NCBI RefSeq assembly: GCF_014646895.1
Contig: NZ_BMOD01000001.1
Coordinates: forward strand, 305,172 to 369,171
DNA length: 64,000 nt
Direction: 5' to 3'
DNA from: Deinococcus roseus
Lineage (GTDB): Bacteria > Deinococcota > Deinococci > Deinococcales > Deinococcaceae
Positions 41,060 to 49,251 of the stretch are shown piece by piece; position 1 is the first letter of the stretch; each line of letters starts with the position of its first letter. The notes below the pieces were generated by a model. That model did not search any database, was not told the DNA's origin, and saw only the letters and a list, made by a program, of their open reading frames with translations. The position numbers were made by a program, and so were the translations under genes.

Positions 41060-41093
41060 TTGACTTTTATTGATATTTGATTATCATTAATCA
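41060..41093 (+). promoter_or_regulatory. cobW-family promoter overlapped by FUR-family (Zur-like) operator
   Basis: TTGACT (41060-41065), 16 bases, then TATCAT (41082-41087), which ends 8 bases before the ATG. Two interlocked palindromes cover the -10: TGATA-N6-TATCA (41071-41086) and TGATTA-N4-TAATCA (41078-41093). They resemble FUR-family boxes (GATAAT-type half sites). A repressor bound here would block RNA polymerase. Confidence 0.65.
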
Positions 41094-41095
41094 GT

Positions 41096-42136
41096 ATGAA
41101 CAGCATCCCCATCACCGTGCTCTGTGGTTTTCTGGGCAGTGGCAAAACCACCCTGCTCAACCACCTGCTGCAACAATCCCAGAACCATAAAATCGCCGTG
41201 ATCGTCAATGAATTTGGCGAAATCAACATCGATGCCAGCACCATTGTGCACACCGATGAGAAAACCATCGAACTTTCCAATGGCTGCATCTGCTGCACCC
41301 TGCGCGGAGATTTGCTGGAAGCAGTGGACCACTTGCTGAACACCCACGAAGTGGACCACATCATCATCGAGTCCACGGGCATCGGAGAACCCCTGCCCAT
41401 TGCCCAGAGCTTCTGCCTGACCCCGGAAGAACTGGACCTCGATTCTGGCCTTCCCAACCTGCTGGGACGGGTGCACATTGATGCCATGGTCACCGTGGTG
41501 GACAGTGCCCAATTCTTTGAAATGTACCAGCGTCCTGGCACCATGGAAGGAGACGATCTGGAACGCGGTTATGGTCAGCTGTTGCAGGAACAGCTGGAAT
41601 TTGCCAACCTGATCCTGCTCAACAAACTGGATGTTGCAGACCCTGCAGACGTACAAAAACTGCAAGAGCTGATCGGCATCACCAATCCCAGGGCCAGGGT
41701 GCTCCAGGGCATCCGTGGAGCTGTTCCAGCACAGGAGATTCTGGGCGTAAAGTTGTTTGACTTTGACCTCATGAGCCAGCTGGATGCCTGGATGCTGGAA
41801 CTGGAAAAAGAACACACACCAGAAAGCGAAACTTATGGGCTGAACACCTGTGTTTACCGCCCAGAAATGCCTCTGGACCTTGAATCCCTGTATGAAGTGC
41901 TGGAAAATGGCCTTCCCAGAAACATCATCCGTTCCAAAGGATGGATTTACACAGGCAGCAGCACTGCCATTTTGTGGAACCACACTGGACGTTTTTTGAC
42001 TCTGGAGCCCCTGGGAGAATGGAACAACCCATCAGAAGCCTTCACTGAACTGGTGTTCATCGGGCAGGATGTGGATGCAGAGGAAATTGAAGCCCTGCTG
42101 GCTCCTGCTCTGGTTCAGGGCACCTGTCAGGTTTGA
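41096..42136 (+). CDS. CobW/COG0523 GTPase, YciC/ZigA-like zinc metallochaperone
   Basis: G3E-family GTPase of 346 residues with Walker A GFLGSGKTT (about 10-18), the metal-binding GCICC (about 63-67), ESTGIGEPLP (about 94-103) and NKLD (about 180). The ESTG-x-x-EPLP form is that of YciC/ZigA proteins, which hand zinc to clients when zinc is scarce. The Zur-like palindromes over its promoter fit zinc control. There is no Shine-Dalgarno site, so the mRNA is probably leaderless. The C-terminal CobW domain begins near 240. Confidence 0.9.
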   Translation: MNSIPITVLCGFLGSGKTTLLNHLLQQSQNHKIAVIVNEFGEINIDASTIVHTDEKTIELSNGCICCTLRGDLLEAVDHLLNTHEVDHIIIESTGIGEPLPIAQSFCLTPEELDLDSGLPNLLGRVHIDAMVTVVDSAQFFEMYQRPGTMEGDDLERGYGQLLQEQLEFANLILLNKLDVADPADVQKLQELIGITNPRARVLQGIRGAVPAQEILGVKLFDFDLMSQLDAWMLELEKEHTPESETYGLNTCVYRPEMPLDLESLYEVLENGLPRNIIRSKGWIYTGSSTAILWNHTGRFLTLEPLGEWNNPSEAFTELVFIGQDVDAEEIEALLAPALVQGTCQV

Positions 42137-42188
42137 GGTTCTGGAAGCCATCCAGAGCTGCATTTGAGGACTTCACATCAAACCCCTT

Positions 42189-42194
42189 TAAGCT
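42189..42194 (+). promoter_or_regulatory. -10 of a leaderless exported-protein gene
   Basis: TAAGCT ends 6 bases before the ATG at 42201. Confidence 0.45.
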
Positions 42195-42200
42195 GAAAGC

Positions 42201-42653
42201 ATGAAAAGAACCCTGCTGCTTGCTGCAATGATCTGCTCCACTGCATTCGCCCAGGAAAAATACAACCTGATCCAGGCCGCCGACAAAACTTCGGCCCTGC
42301 CCGGAGAGGTCATCACCTACCTGCAGGATTTCACCATCAATGAGGCCATCACAGGAATCAGCCTGCAACTGGGCATCCCCGAAAACACTGATCTGGTGCA
42401 GCTCACTGTCGTTTCACCCAATGCGCGGGTGCTGGTGAGCATCGACAAGCAGAACTGGCTGCCCCTTTCCAGAATCGGAGACGGCAACATCCTGATCACT
42501 GCAGATGAGTTCCAGAAAGCTTTCGGGCAGGCAGCAGACACTTTTTTCATCGGGGCAGACACCAACCGGGATGGACTGCTGGACGGACAGGATGCTTTCA
42601 CCACCGAAGATGAGCTCGGGGTGATCTACAAGGTCAAACTCCGCAAACCCTGA
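42201..42653 (+). CDS. Small exported protein with an EF-hand/dockerin-like calcium loop
   Basis: 150 residues with a signal peptide (MKRTLLLAAMICSTAFAQ). The mature part looks like a single beta-sandwich domain (LQDFTINEAITGISLQLGIPE), and near the end the loop DTNRDGLLDGQD (about 125) has the D-x-N-x-D-G spacing of calcium-binding dockerin or EF-hand loops. There is only one such loop. The function is unknown. A leaderless start and a terminator make it monocistronic. Confidence 0.78.
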   Translation: MKRTLLLAAMICSTAFAQEKYNLIQAADKTSALPGEVITYLQDFTINEAITGISLQLGIPENTDLVQLTVVSPNARVLVSIDKQNWLPLSRIGDGNILITADEFQKAFGQAADTFFIGADTNRDGLLDGQDAFTTEDELGVIYKVKLRKP

Positions 42654-42674
42654 AGGATCCCGTTCAAAACACAG

Positions 42675-42698
42675 AAAGGGCGGGCAAAACCCGCCTTT
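42675..42698. terminator. Bidirectional terminator
   Basis: GGCGGG and CCCGCC with AAA/TTT flanks, between two convergent genes. Confidence 0.8.
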
Positions 42699-42733
42699 GT
42701 CTTTGTCTGCCTGATTCAGCTCAGCAGAACACC

Positions 42734-43576
42734 TCAGTAAAACACCACAGTCTTGTTTTCATAGACCAGAATGCGTTCTTCCACCTGCCAGCGCACAGCA
42801 CGGGCCAGCACCTGGCGCTCAATGTCGCCTCCCAGACGCACCAGTTCCTCAATGGTCTGGCGGTGGGACACCCGCACCACGTCCTGCTCAATGATGGGAC
42901 CTTCATCCAGGTCGTTGGTGACGTAATGTGCCGTTGCTCCAATGATTTTCACGCCACGCTGGAAAGCACTATGGTAAGGTTTTGCCCCAATGAAAGCAGG
43001 CAGAAAGCTGTGGTGGATGTTGATGATCCGGTTGGGCCACTTGCTCACCAGCCCTGGAGAGAGGATCTGCATGTAGCGGGCCAGCACCGCAAAATCCACC
43101 CCATGTTCCACCATCAGTTCATGAATGCGCTGTTCCTGCTCCTGCTTGTTCCCCCGGGTGACAGGCAGATGGAAAAACGGAACCCCGAAGAATTCAGCAT
43201 CGTTTTTCAGGTCCGGGTGGTTGGAGATGATCAGGGGAATGTCCACTTCCAGGTCTCCCCTGCGCTGCCTCCACAGCAAATCCAGCAGGCAATGGTCGTA
43301 TTTGGAGACCAGAATGGCCATGCGTTTCTTTTCATCAAAACTGATGCTCCAGTCCATGCTGAACTGGTCTCCAATGGCCTGAAATGCCCCTTTGAGGATT
43401 TCGCCGGAGGCCCGTCCACGCTCAAACTCGATGCGCATGAAGAATTCGCCGCCACTCTTGGCGGTGGCATGCTGATCGGCATGGATGATGTTGCATCCCT
43501 GCTGGGTGAGGAAACCAGAAACTGCAGCAACAATTCCAGGCTGGTCAGGACAGTGAATCAATAATCGGGCCGTCAT
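42734..43576 (-). CDS. purU: Formyltetrahydrofolate deformylase
   Basis: PurU hydrolyses 10-formyl-THF to formate and THF, balancing the one-carbon pool and feeding formate to purine synthesis. It has an N-terminal ACT domain (LLIHCPDQPGIVAAVSGFL, residues 4-22) and a formyl-transferase domain with ARYMQILSP, IINIHHSFLPAF and GATAHYVTNDLDEGPII (catalytic Asn, His, Asp). Length is 280 residues. TAGTAT (43591-43586) lies 9 bases before the ATG. Confidence 0.96.
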   Translation of the reverse strand: MTARLLIHCPDQPGIVAAVSGFLTQQGCNIIHADQHATAKSGGEFFMRIEFERGRASGEILKGAFQAIGDQFSMDWSISFDEKKRMAILVSKYDHCLLDLLWRQRRGDLEVDIPLIISNHPDLKNDAEFFGVPFFHLPVTRGNKQEQEQRIHELMVEHGVDFAVLARYMQILSPGLVSKWPNRIINIHHSFLPAFIGAKPYHSAFQRGVKIIGATAHYVTNDLDEGPIIEQDVVRVSHRQTIEELVRLGGDIERQVLARAVRWQVEERILVYENKTVVFY

Positions 43577-43710
43577 GGTCAGGTCATACTAGCATTGCCC
43601 TGCCAGAACACAGAACGTATACGTGCATACGGCAGTCACTGGGACAGTTGCAGGTTTGGAAGCCAACCGCAGTTTCTGCGCTGACACAGAAAAATCTTCA
43701 AGAGGAACCC

Positions 43711-43739
43711 ATAAAATTTAAAGGCACCCGAAGGTGCCT
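43711..43739 (-). terminator. Terminator of the S1-domain gene
   Basis: On the minus strand AGGCACC and GGTGCCT with a TTCG loop are followed by TTAAATTTT. Confidence 0.8.
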
Positions 43740-43754
43740 CACAGTCATGAAATC

Positions 43755-44123
43755 TTACTTCTTGCGCTTCTTGCCGCCCTTTTCACCGGGACCACGCTCT
43801 TTGGCGTCACGCAGGAAGGACCGCAATTTGTTTTCAAACTCGGGACTCTGACGGCCAATCATGCGGGGACGGGGCATTTCCTCGGGAGCATCCTGCAGCT
43901 CCTTGATGGAAAGGTCCAGACGGCCCTTCTCGTCGCGTCCAAGGACCTTGACCTCCAGGGTCTGTCCTTCTTGCAGGTAGTCGCTGACATTGCGCACGTA
44001 ACTGTGAGCGATCTGGGAGATGTGCACCAGACCCACTTCACCGTTCTCGAACTGAATGAAAGCACCGAAATCCGTAATGCGGGCAACCCGCCCTGTGACC
44101 ACCGCTCCTGATTCAAATACCAC
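43755..44123 (-). CDS. S1 RNA-binding domain protein (YugI-like)
   Basis: 122 residues. An S1 domain fills residues 3-75 (GAVVTGRVARITDFGAFIQFENGEVGLVHISQIA), followed by a charged tail ending GPGEKGGKKRKK. Small S1 proteins of this kind bind RNA or the ribosome. The GTG start at 44123 follows GAAGGG. It has its own terminator. Confidence 0.88.
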   Translation of the reverse strand: MVFESGAVVTGRVARITDFGAFIQFENGEVGLVHISQIAHSYVRNVSDYLQEGQTLEVKVLGRDEKGRLDLSIKELQDAPEEMPRPRMIGRQSPEFENKLRSFLRDAKERGPGEKGGKKRKK

Positions 44124-44211
44124 TTTGTTTTCCCTTCATAGGCTCCCACAGTGTACACCATGAGAGGTGGGTAAGTTGTGCTCTGAAGCCAGGGTGAGAA
44201 AAAGGTCAAGA

Positions 44212-44396
44212 GAGCTTTCAGAGGTCAGCTTTCAGAGGTCAGCAAGATGCAGCTGATTTGGAGGTCTGGAACGACACAAAAAGCAGCAAGGGCAGCAGCG
44301 ACTGCATGCCAATGCCCTCAGCCCATCCGCATCCAACCGATCAGGAGAAAAGCGCACTGGCTGACGGCTGATGGCTGACCGCTGAACGCTTTCCAT
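44212..44396. repeat. Interspersed repeat-like stretch upstream of minC
   Basis: AGCTTTCAGAGGTC occurs twice in tandem (44213-44240). At the other end (44360-44391) GCTGA-based units repeat (GCTGACGGCTGATGGCTGACC), partly inverted relative to the first. No gene is seen. Confidence 0.45.
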
Positions 44397-44412
44397 GTAG
44401 AATGAGTCAGAT

Positions 44413-45117
44413 ATGAAATTGCGTGGAACGCTGAGTGGCCTCAGCTTGCTGCTGGAAAGCAAAGACACCCTGGAAAGCCTGAATACCCAGCTGACCGAGC
44501 GGGCCCAGGTGCTCAACAAAGCCCAGGTCTCCATTGAAATTGAACAGGACATCGCCTGGATGCTCATCGAAAACACCCAGGGCATCCTGAAGGAACTGGG
44601 GGCAGAACTGAAAAGCATCCGGCCTGCCATGGGAAGCCGTGCACCTGCCCAGCCCACCTCCAGCCCATCTCAGGGTTCTGTTGCTTCTGCTGCTCCTGCC
44701 AGCCCATCATCCAGCCCTTCACCAACTCCACCTTCCCAGATCAGTGCGCCCATCCTGCCCCAGCAGACCCGCATCCTGACCCAGCAATTGCGTTCTGGCA
44801 TGCGCATCGAGCATCCTGGCAGCCTGGTGGTGGTGGGAGATGTCAACCCTGGCGTGGAACTGATTGCTGGTGGAGATGTGATTGTGACAGGTGCCCTCCG
44901 GGGCATGGCCCACGCAGGTGCACAGGGCAACGAAGCCAGTGTGATCTGGGCCAGACCCATTGCCTCTCCACAGATCCGCATTGGCAAAGCCGTGGCCCGT
45001 GCCCCAGAAGGCAAAGTCATGGACACCATGCGCCGCAATGAGAACTTCGATGCCGAGATGGCCAGGCTGGAAAACGACCACATCGTGATTGAGATTGTGA
45101 AGTCGAGCAAGCACTGA
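44413..45117 (+). CDS. minC: Septum site-determining protein MinC
   Basis: MinC blocks FtsZ assembly away from mid-cell. The N-terminal domain (about 1-75) is poorly conserved. It is followed by a Ser/Pro linker (about 78-115) and a well conserved C-terminal MinC domain (about 120-222: LRSGMRIEHPGSLVVVGDVN, GGDVIVTGALRGMAHAGA), which binds MinD. Length is 234 residues. minD and minE are not next to it. TAGAAT (44398-44403) is 9 bases before the ATG. Confidence 0.93.
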   Translation: MKLRGTLSGLSLLLESKDTLESLNTQLTERAQVLNKAQVSIEIEQDIAWMLIENTQGILKELGAELKSIRPAMGSRAPAQPTSSPSQGSVASAAPASPSSSPSPTPPSQISAPILPQQTRILTQQLRSGMRIEHPGSLVVVGDVNPGVELIAGGDVIVTGALRGMAHAGAQGNEASVIWARPIASPQIRIGKAVARAPEGKVMDTMRRNENFDAEMARLENDHIVIEIVKSSKH

Positions 45118-45180
45118 CCTCACCCGCTTGCTTTGCTGCGCTCCTCTCCTGACAGGAGAGGCCGGAGTTGGCGGCGACCA
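45118..45180. repeat. Small hairpin-bearing intergenic repeat
   Basis: A sequence of the widespread CCTCACCCGCTT.. / CTCTCCTGACAGGAGAG type. The hairpin CTCTCCT/AGGAGAG is at 45153-45169. It lies between minC and the rimP promoter. Confidence 0.35.
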
Positions 45181-45217
45181 TTGGACGCTGGAATTCGCAT
45201 TTTCCCCCCGCATATCG

Positions 45218-45339
45218 TATACTCAAGTGTAGTCTCGGGCTTGAGTCCGATGCAGTTTGAGGGTCAGCCTTGAACGAAGAATCCCTGTGTTCATAGGGGT
45301 GGGTGTATGCCCACCCTTTTATCATGGGGGAGGTGCATA
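45218..45339 (+). promoter_or_regulatory. rimP-nusA-infB promoter and attenuator-like leader
   Basis: TATACT (45218-45223) with TTCGCA (45194-45199, spacer 18) is the likely promoter. The roughly 110-base leader contains CCCT/AGGG (45283-45298) and then an overlapping terminator-like hairpin GGGTGGG/CCCACCC (45297-45316) followed by TTTT. The rimP GGGGGAGG binding site lies just after it. The two stems share bases, so they exclude each other. Confidence 0.55.
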
Positions 45340-45780
45340 GTGAATCTTGAGAGCATCGCCGTCAACATCCTGGAACCTCTGGGGTTCGAGGTGCTGGAAA
45401 TTCAGGTGCAAAACGCGCAGCGCAGTCCCATTGTGGTGGTGCGCATTGACCGCCTGGACGAACAGCCTGTCACCACCGAAGACCTGCAACTCTGCAGCCA
45501 GACCCTGGGTCTGGAGTTTGACCGTCTGGACCCCATCAAGAAGGAGTACCGTCTGGAGTTTGAGTCTCCTGGACCCAAACGTCCGCTCAAGACCGTGCGC
45601 CATTTTGAACGCATGCTGGGCCTGAAAGCCAAAGTGCGTTCCAACATACAGAATTTCACTGCACCCATCAAAGAGGTGAACGGTGATCTGGTGACTTTTG
45701 ACCACGGTGACGAAGGCATCACCCTGCGGATTGGTGATTTTCAGGCCAACCTGGCAGAGTTTCCCGACCGTCACCGCTGA
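45340..45780 (+). CDS. rimP: Ribosome maturation factor RimP
   Basis: RimP helps assemble the 30S subunit. It is 146 residues, with an N-terminal alpha/beta domain (NILEPLGFEVLEIQV; ITTEDLQLCS-like VTTEDLQLCSQTLG) containing YRLEFESPGPKRPL, and a C-terminal Sm-like barrel. The start is the GTG at 45340, 6 bases after GGAGG. In-frame codons further up lie within the leader hairpin. It opens the rimP-nusA-ylxR-infB operon. Confidence 0.94.
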   Translation: MNLESIAVNILEPLGFEVLEIQVQNAQRSPIVVVRIDRLDEQPVTTEDLQLCSQTLGLEFDRLDPIKKEYRLEFESPGPKRPLKTVRHFERMLGLKAKVRSNIQNFTAPIKEVNGDLVTFDHGDEGITLRIGDFQANLAEFPDRHR

Positions 45781-45801
45781 AATCCGTAAGGAGCAAAGAA
45801 C

Positions 45802-46995
45802 GTGAACAGAGAATTTTTGGATGCGCTCAATGATCTGGCCGTTGCCCGCAACATTGACAAGGGTCAGTTGATCAAGGCCTTTGAAGAAGCCTTGCAGCAG
45901 GCCTACACCAGAAACGTGGAACCCGAGAAGCGGATTGAGGTGCACCTGGACGCCCAGAGTGGCGAACTCGAAGTTTTGATCATCCGTGAAGTGGTGGAGA
46001 AAATGGAGGACGAGCAAAAGCAAATCTCACTGGCAGATGCGCTGGAGCTGGATCCTGAAGTGGAAATCGGCATGGAAATGGAATTCCCTGTCGAGCGCGA
46101 GAAATTCACCCGCATTGCCCTGCAGGCCACCAAACAGGTGCTGACCCAGCGCATGCGTGAAGCCGAACGCAACATCGTGTTCAACGAGTACAAGGACCGC
46201 GAAGGCGAAGTCCTGACTGCTTCTGTGGTCCGAATGGACAACAAAGGCAACGTCTTTGTTGAACTCGGACATGGCGAGGCCATCCTGCCCCCCAAAGAGC
46301 AGATCCCTGGCGAGAGACTCCTGAACGGCAACCGCGTCAAGGTCTACCTGAAGGAAGTCAAGAAGACCAACCGTGGCCCCAGCATTCTGGTGTCCCGTGC
46401 AGACGAACGCCTGCTGGATTACCTCCTGAAACAGGAAATCCCTGAAGTCGCCGAAAACATCGTGGAAGTGAAGTCCATTGCCCGCGAAGCTGGACAGCGT
46501 TCCAAGGTGGCTGTGTTCAGCCGCAACCCCAACGTGGACCCCATCGGGGCCTGCATTGGTCACCGTGGCAACCGCATCCAGGCCATCACCGGCGAACTGG
46601 GCAAAGAGCGTGTGGACGTGATTCTGTGGGATGCCAACCCCAGAGAGTTCATCCGAAACGCCCTCTCCCCTGCCAAGGCCGCTTTCATTGAAGTGGACGC
46701 AGACAAGAAAGAAGCCACCGTCACGGTGATGCCCGACCAGCTTTCCCTGGCCATCGGCAAAGGTGGACAGAACGTGCGTCTGGCCGCCAAGCTGACCAGC
46801 TTCAAGATTGACCTGCGCGAAACCAAGGCCATCAGTGATCTGGATGCTGCCATGCTGCAAGCCGCCGAACAGGGCGAGAAACAGCCTGCCGGAGCCAGCA
46901 CCGGAGCTGCACGTGCCGCTTTCGATGCCCTTTTCAAAGATTCCAAGTCCGTTGCCAGTGCCACCCCCGAGGGTGATGTGGACCTGAAGGAGTAA
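45802..46995 (+). CDS. nusA: Transcription elongation/termination factor NusA
   Basis: NusA binds RNA polymerase and controls pausing, termination and antitermination. The N-terminal RNAP-binding domain (1-130) is followed by S1 (about 135-200, GEVLTASVVRMDNKGNVFVEL) and two KH domains (about 205-350, with GACIGHRGNRIQAI and AIGKGGQNVRLA). Length is 397 residues, without the acidic repeats of E. coli NusA, as in most bacteria outside the proteobacteria. GTG start after AAGGAG. Confidence 0.97.
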   Translation: MNREFLDALNDLAVARNIDKGQLIKAFEEALQQAYTRNVEPEKRIEVHLDAQSGELEVLIIREVVEKMEDEQKQISLADALELDPEVEIGMEMEFPVEREKFTRIALQATKQVLTQRMREAERNIVFNEYKDREGEVLTASVVRMDNKGNVFVELGHGEAILPPKEQIPGERLLNGNRVKVYLKEVKKTNRGPSILVSRADERLLDYLLKQEIPEVAENIVEVKSIAREAGQRSKVAVFSRNPNVDPIGACIGHRGNRIQAITGELGKERVDVILWDANPREFIRNALSPAKAAFIEVDADKKEATVTVMPDQLSLAIGKGGQNVRLAAKLTSFKIDLRETKAISDLDAAMLQAAEQGEKQPAGASTGAARAAFDALFKDSKSVASATPEGDVDLKE

Positions 46996-46998
46996 GCC

Positions 46999-47232
46999 GT
47001 GTCTTTTTCGCCCGAGCGCACCTGCATTGCCTGCCGCAAAAAGCGTCCCCAGTCGGAGATGCTGCGGTTCAGAAAGACCGCTGAAGGCTGGGTCATGCAG
47101 GATGAGGACAGGTTCGGGCGGGGCGCTTACGTGTGTGGGGACTCTCAGGGCTGCTGGAATGAGAAAAAACTCCGGCGTCTGGGCAAAAGTTCCCAGCGTT
47201 TAAGCGAACAACTGAATACCAGGAGGTCTTGA
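46999..47232 (+). CDS. ylxR: YlxR/RnpM family RNA-binding protein
   Basis: 77 residues of the DUF448 family: RTCIACRKKRPQSEMLRF at the start, then GRGAYVCG and a basic C-terminus. Family members bind RNA; in Firmicutes one binds the RNase P RNA. It starts with GTG 3 bases after the nusA stop and its own stop overlaps the infB start (TGATG), the standard nusA-ylxR-infB order. Confidence 0.93.
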   Translation: MSFSPERTCIACRKKRPQSEMLRFRKTAEGWVMQDEDRFGRGAYVCGDSQGCWNEKKLRRLGKSSQRLSEQLNTRRS

Positions 47233-48971
47233 TGTCCAAAGTACGCATCTACACCCTAGCGAAAGAGTTAGGCCTCGACAACCAAAAAATGCTCGATGTG
47301 CTGAACGACCTCGGCGTGAATTACAAATCTGCCAGCAGCACCATCGATGACGACATTGTTGAGCTGATCCGAACCATGGTTGCCGAAGAGCAAACCCCCG
47401 CAAAATCCGCCAAGAAAGCAGAAGCTTCAGCAGCGGAAACCCCCAACGAAGACGATGGCAGCATTCCCCTGCGTGCTCCAGTGGTCACCATCATGGGTCA
47501 CGTGGACCACGGGAAAACCAGCCTGCTGGATTACATCCGCAAGACCAAAGTGGCTGCCAAGGAAGCCGGGGGCATCACCCAGCACGTCGGTGCCTTTGAA
47601 GCCAAAACCAGCCGCGGAAAAATTGTCTTCGTGGACACCCCCGGACACGAGGCTTTCACCAGCATCCGTGCCCGTGGAGCCAAAGTGGCAGACATCGCCA
47701 TCATTGTGGTTGCAGCAGATGATTCCATCATGCCCCAGACCCGTGAAGCGGTGGCCCACGCCAAAGCTGCCAACATTCCCCTGATTGTGGCCATCAACAA
47801 GATGGATTTGCCCGGGGCAGATCCCCAGAAAGTCAAAAACGACCTGATGGCCCTGGGGCTGGTGCCCGAAGAATTCGGTGGCCAGACCATCACCGCCGAG
47901 ATCAGCGCCAAGACCGGTCAGGGGGTCGAGGAACTCCTCGAGTACATCTCCCTGATTGCCGAACTTGAAGAGTTCCGTGCAGATCCCAATGGCGAATTCA
48001 AAGGCGTCGTGGTGGAAGCCAAAGTGGACAAGCAGGCCGGAGTGCTGACCAACATCATGGTGCAAGAAGGCCAGCTCAATGTCTCTGACTTCCTGGTGGT
48101 GGGCGAAAACTACGGCAAAGTCAAAGCCATGGTGGATTCCTACGGTGAGCGCATCAAGAAGGCCGGACCCAGCACCCCTGTGCAGATCCTGGGCTTCTCC
48201 GATGCCCCCCAGAGCGGCGACATGGTGGTCTCCGCCAAGAACGAGCACGAGGCCCGCGAAATCGTGGCCAAACGTGTGAATGAACGCCGGGAAGCCGAAG
48301 AGGCCGCCTCCACCCGCCGCAAGTTCTCCCTCTCCGATGTGTTTGGTGCCCTGGAAGGCGAAACCCGCGAGGTCAACCTGATCCTGCGTGCCGACACCCA
48401 GGGTTCTCTGGAAGCCATTCAGGGCATTCTGGCCCGCAAGAAAACCGACGACCTCAACATCAATGTGATGCTGGCCGGAATCGGTGCTCCCAGCGAATCA
48501 GACGTGCTGCTGGCCTCCACTGCTGGCGCAACCATCCTGTGCTTCAACGTGACCGCTGCTCCACCCGTGAAAAAAGCGGGCGAGCAGAAGGGCGTGGATG
48601 TGAAGACCTTCCGCATCATCTACGAACTGATTGATGAAGTGGACCGCCTGCTGAAGGGAGAAGTTGAGCCTGTCTACGAAGAGCGTTACCTCGGTAAGGC
48701 CGAAGTGCGCATGATCATCTCCCACCCCAAATTCGGCACCATCGCTGGCTCTTATGTGCAGGATGGGAAGCTGAAGCGCAATGCCAAAGTGGTGGTCAAG
48801 CGCAAGGGCAAAGAGGTGTATTCTGGCACCATCATCGGCCTGAAACGCTTCAAGGACGATGTCCGTGAAGTGCTGACCGGCTTCGAGTGCGGAATCAACG
48901 TGGACTGGAACGAAGTCCAAGAAGGCGACATCATCGAGGCCAGTGAAATGGTCGAAGTGACACCCTCTTAA
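47232..48971 (+). CDS. infB: Translation initiation factor IF-2
   Basis: IF-2 is the GTPase that places fMet-tRNA on the 30S subunit. It has a short N-terminal IF2_N domain (VRIYTLAKELGLDNQKMLDVLNDLG), a very short linker, then the G domain with GHVDHGKTSLLD (about 92-103), DTPGHEAF and NKMD, domain II, domain III and the C-terminal tRNA-binding C2 domain. At 579 residues it is one of the short forms. AGGAGG is 5 bases before the ATG, and a strong terminator follows. Confidence 0.98.
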   Translation: MSKVRIYTLAKELGLDNQKMLDVLNDLGVNYKSASSTIDDDIVELIRTMVAEEQTPAKSAKKAEASAAETPNEDDGSIPLRAPVVTIMGHVDHGKTSLLDYIRKTKVAAKEAGGITQHVGAFEAKTSRGKIVFVDTPGHEAFTSIRARGAKVADIAIIVVAADDSIMPQTREAVAHAKAANIPLIVAINKMDLPGADPQKVKNDLMALGLVPEEFGGQTITAEISAKTGQGVEELLEYISLIAELEEFRADPNGEFKGVVVEAKVDKQAGVLTNIMVQEGQLNVSDFLVVGENYGKVKAMVDSYGERIKKAGPSTPVQILGFSDAPQSGDMVVSAKNEHEAREIVAKRVNERREAEEAASTRRKFSLSDVFGALEGETREVNLILRADTQGSLEAIQGILARKKTDDLNINVMLAGIGAPSESDVLLASTAGATILCFNVTAAPPVKKAGEQKGVDVKTFRIIYELIDEVDRLLKGEVEPVYEERYLGKAEVRMIISHPKFGTIAGSYVQDGKLKRNAKVVVKRKGKEVYSGTIIGLKRFKDDVREVLTGFECGINVDWNEVQEGDIIEASEMVEVTPS

Positions 48972-48982
48972 GAATTGCGAAC

Positions 48983-49015
48983 AAAAAAAGACCCGCAAAA
49001 TGCGGGTCTTTTTTT
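48983..49015. terminator. Strong terminator of the nusA-infB operon
   Basis: AAAAAAAGACCCGC and GCGGGTCTTTTTTT form a long A/T-flanked stem with a 4-base loop, 11 bases past the infB stop. Confidence 0.95.
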
Positions 49016-49023
49016 GTTGCCGG

Positions 49024-49192
49024 GGGCCGAGAGTACAGGGCTTTTCGGGAATCAGCATCACAGCAACGTGAAGTATAGAGCCCCTTGATGAACGAGAGAA
49101 ACTCTTTCTACCTGAGCCATGGCTTGAGAGAAATACAACCCATGACCATGATCTTTTGATTGGCGTTGCATCATGCTCTCGGCTCTCGGCCC
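49024..49192. repeat. Interspersed element with GGGCCGAGAG inverted ends
   Basis: GGGCCGAGAG (49024-49033) is perfectly inverted at 49183-49192 (CTCTCGGCCC), and a second CTCTCGGC precedes the right end. The 149 bases inside hold no gene that I can support. It is related in its ends to the element at 34144-34232. Confidence 0.55.
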
Positions 49193-49251
49193 TTGGCATG
49201 AACCCACAACCCCTAGCACTCCCTCCCATTTCCTTGTAAAATATCCCGGCA

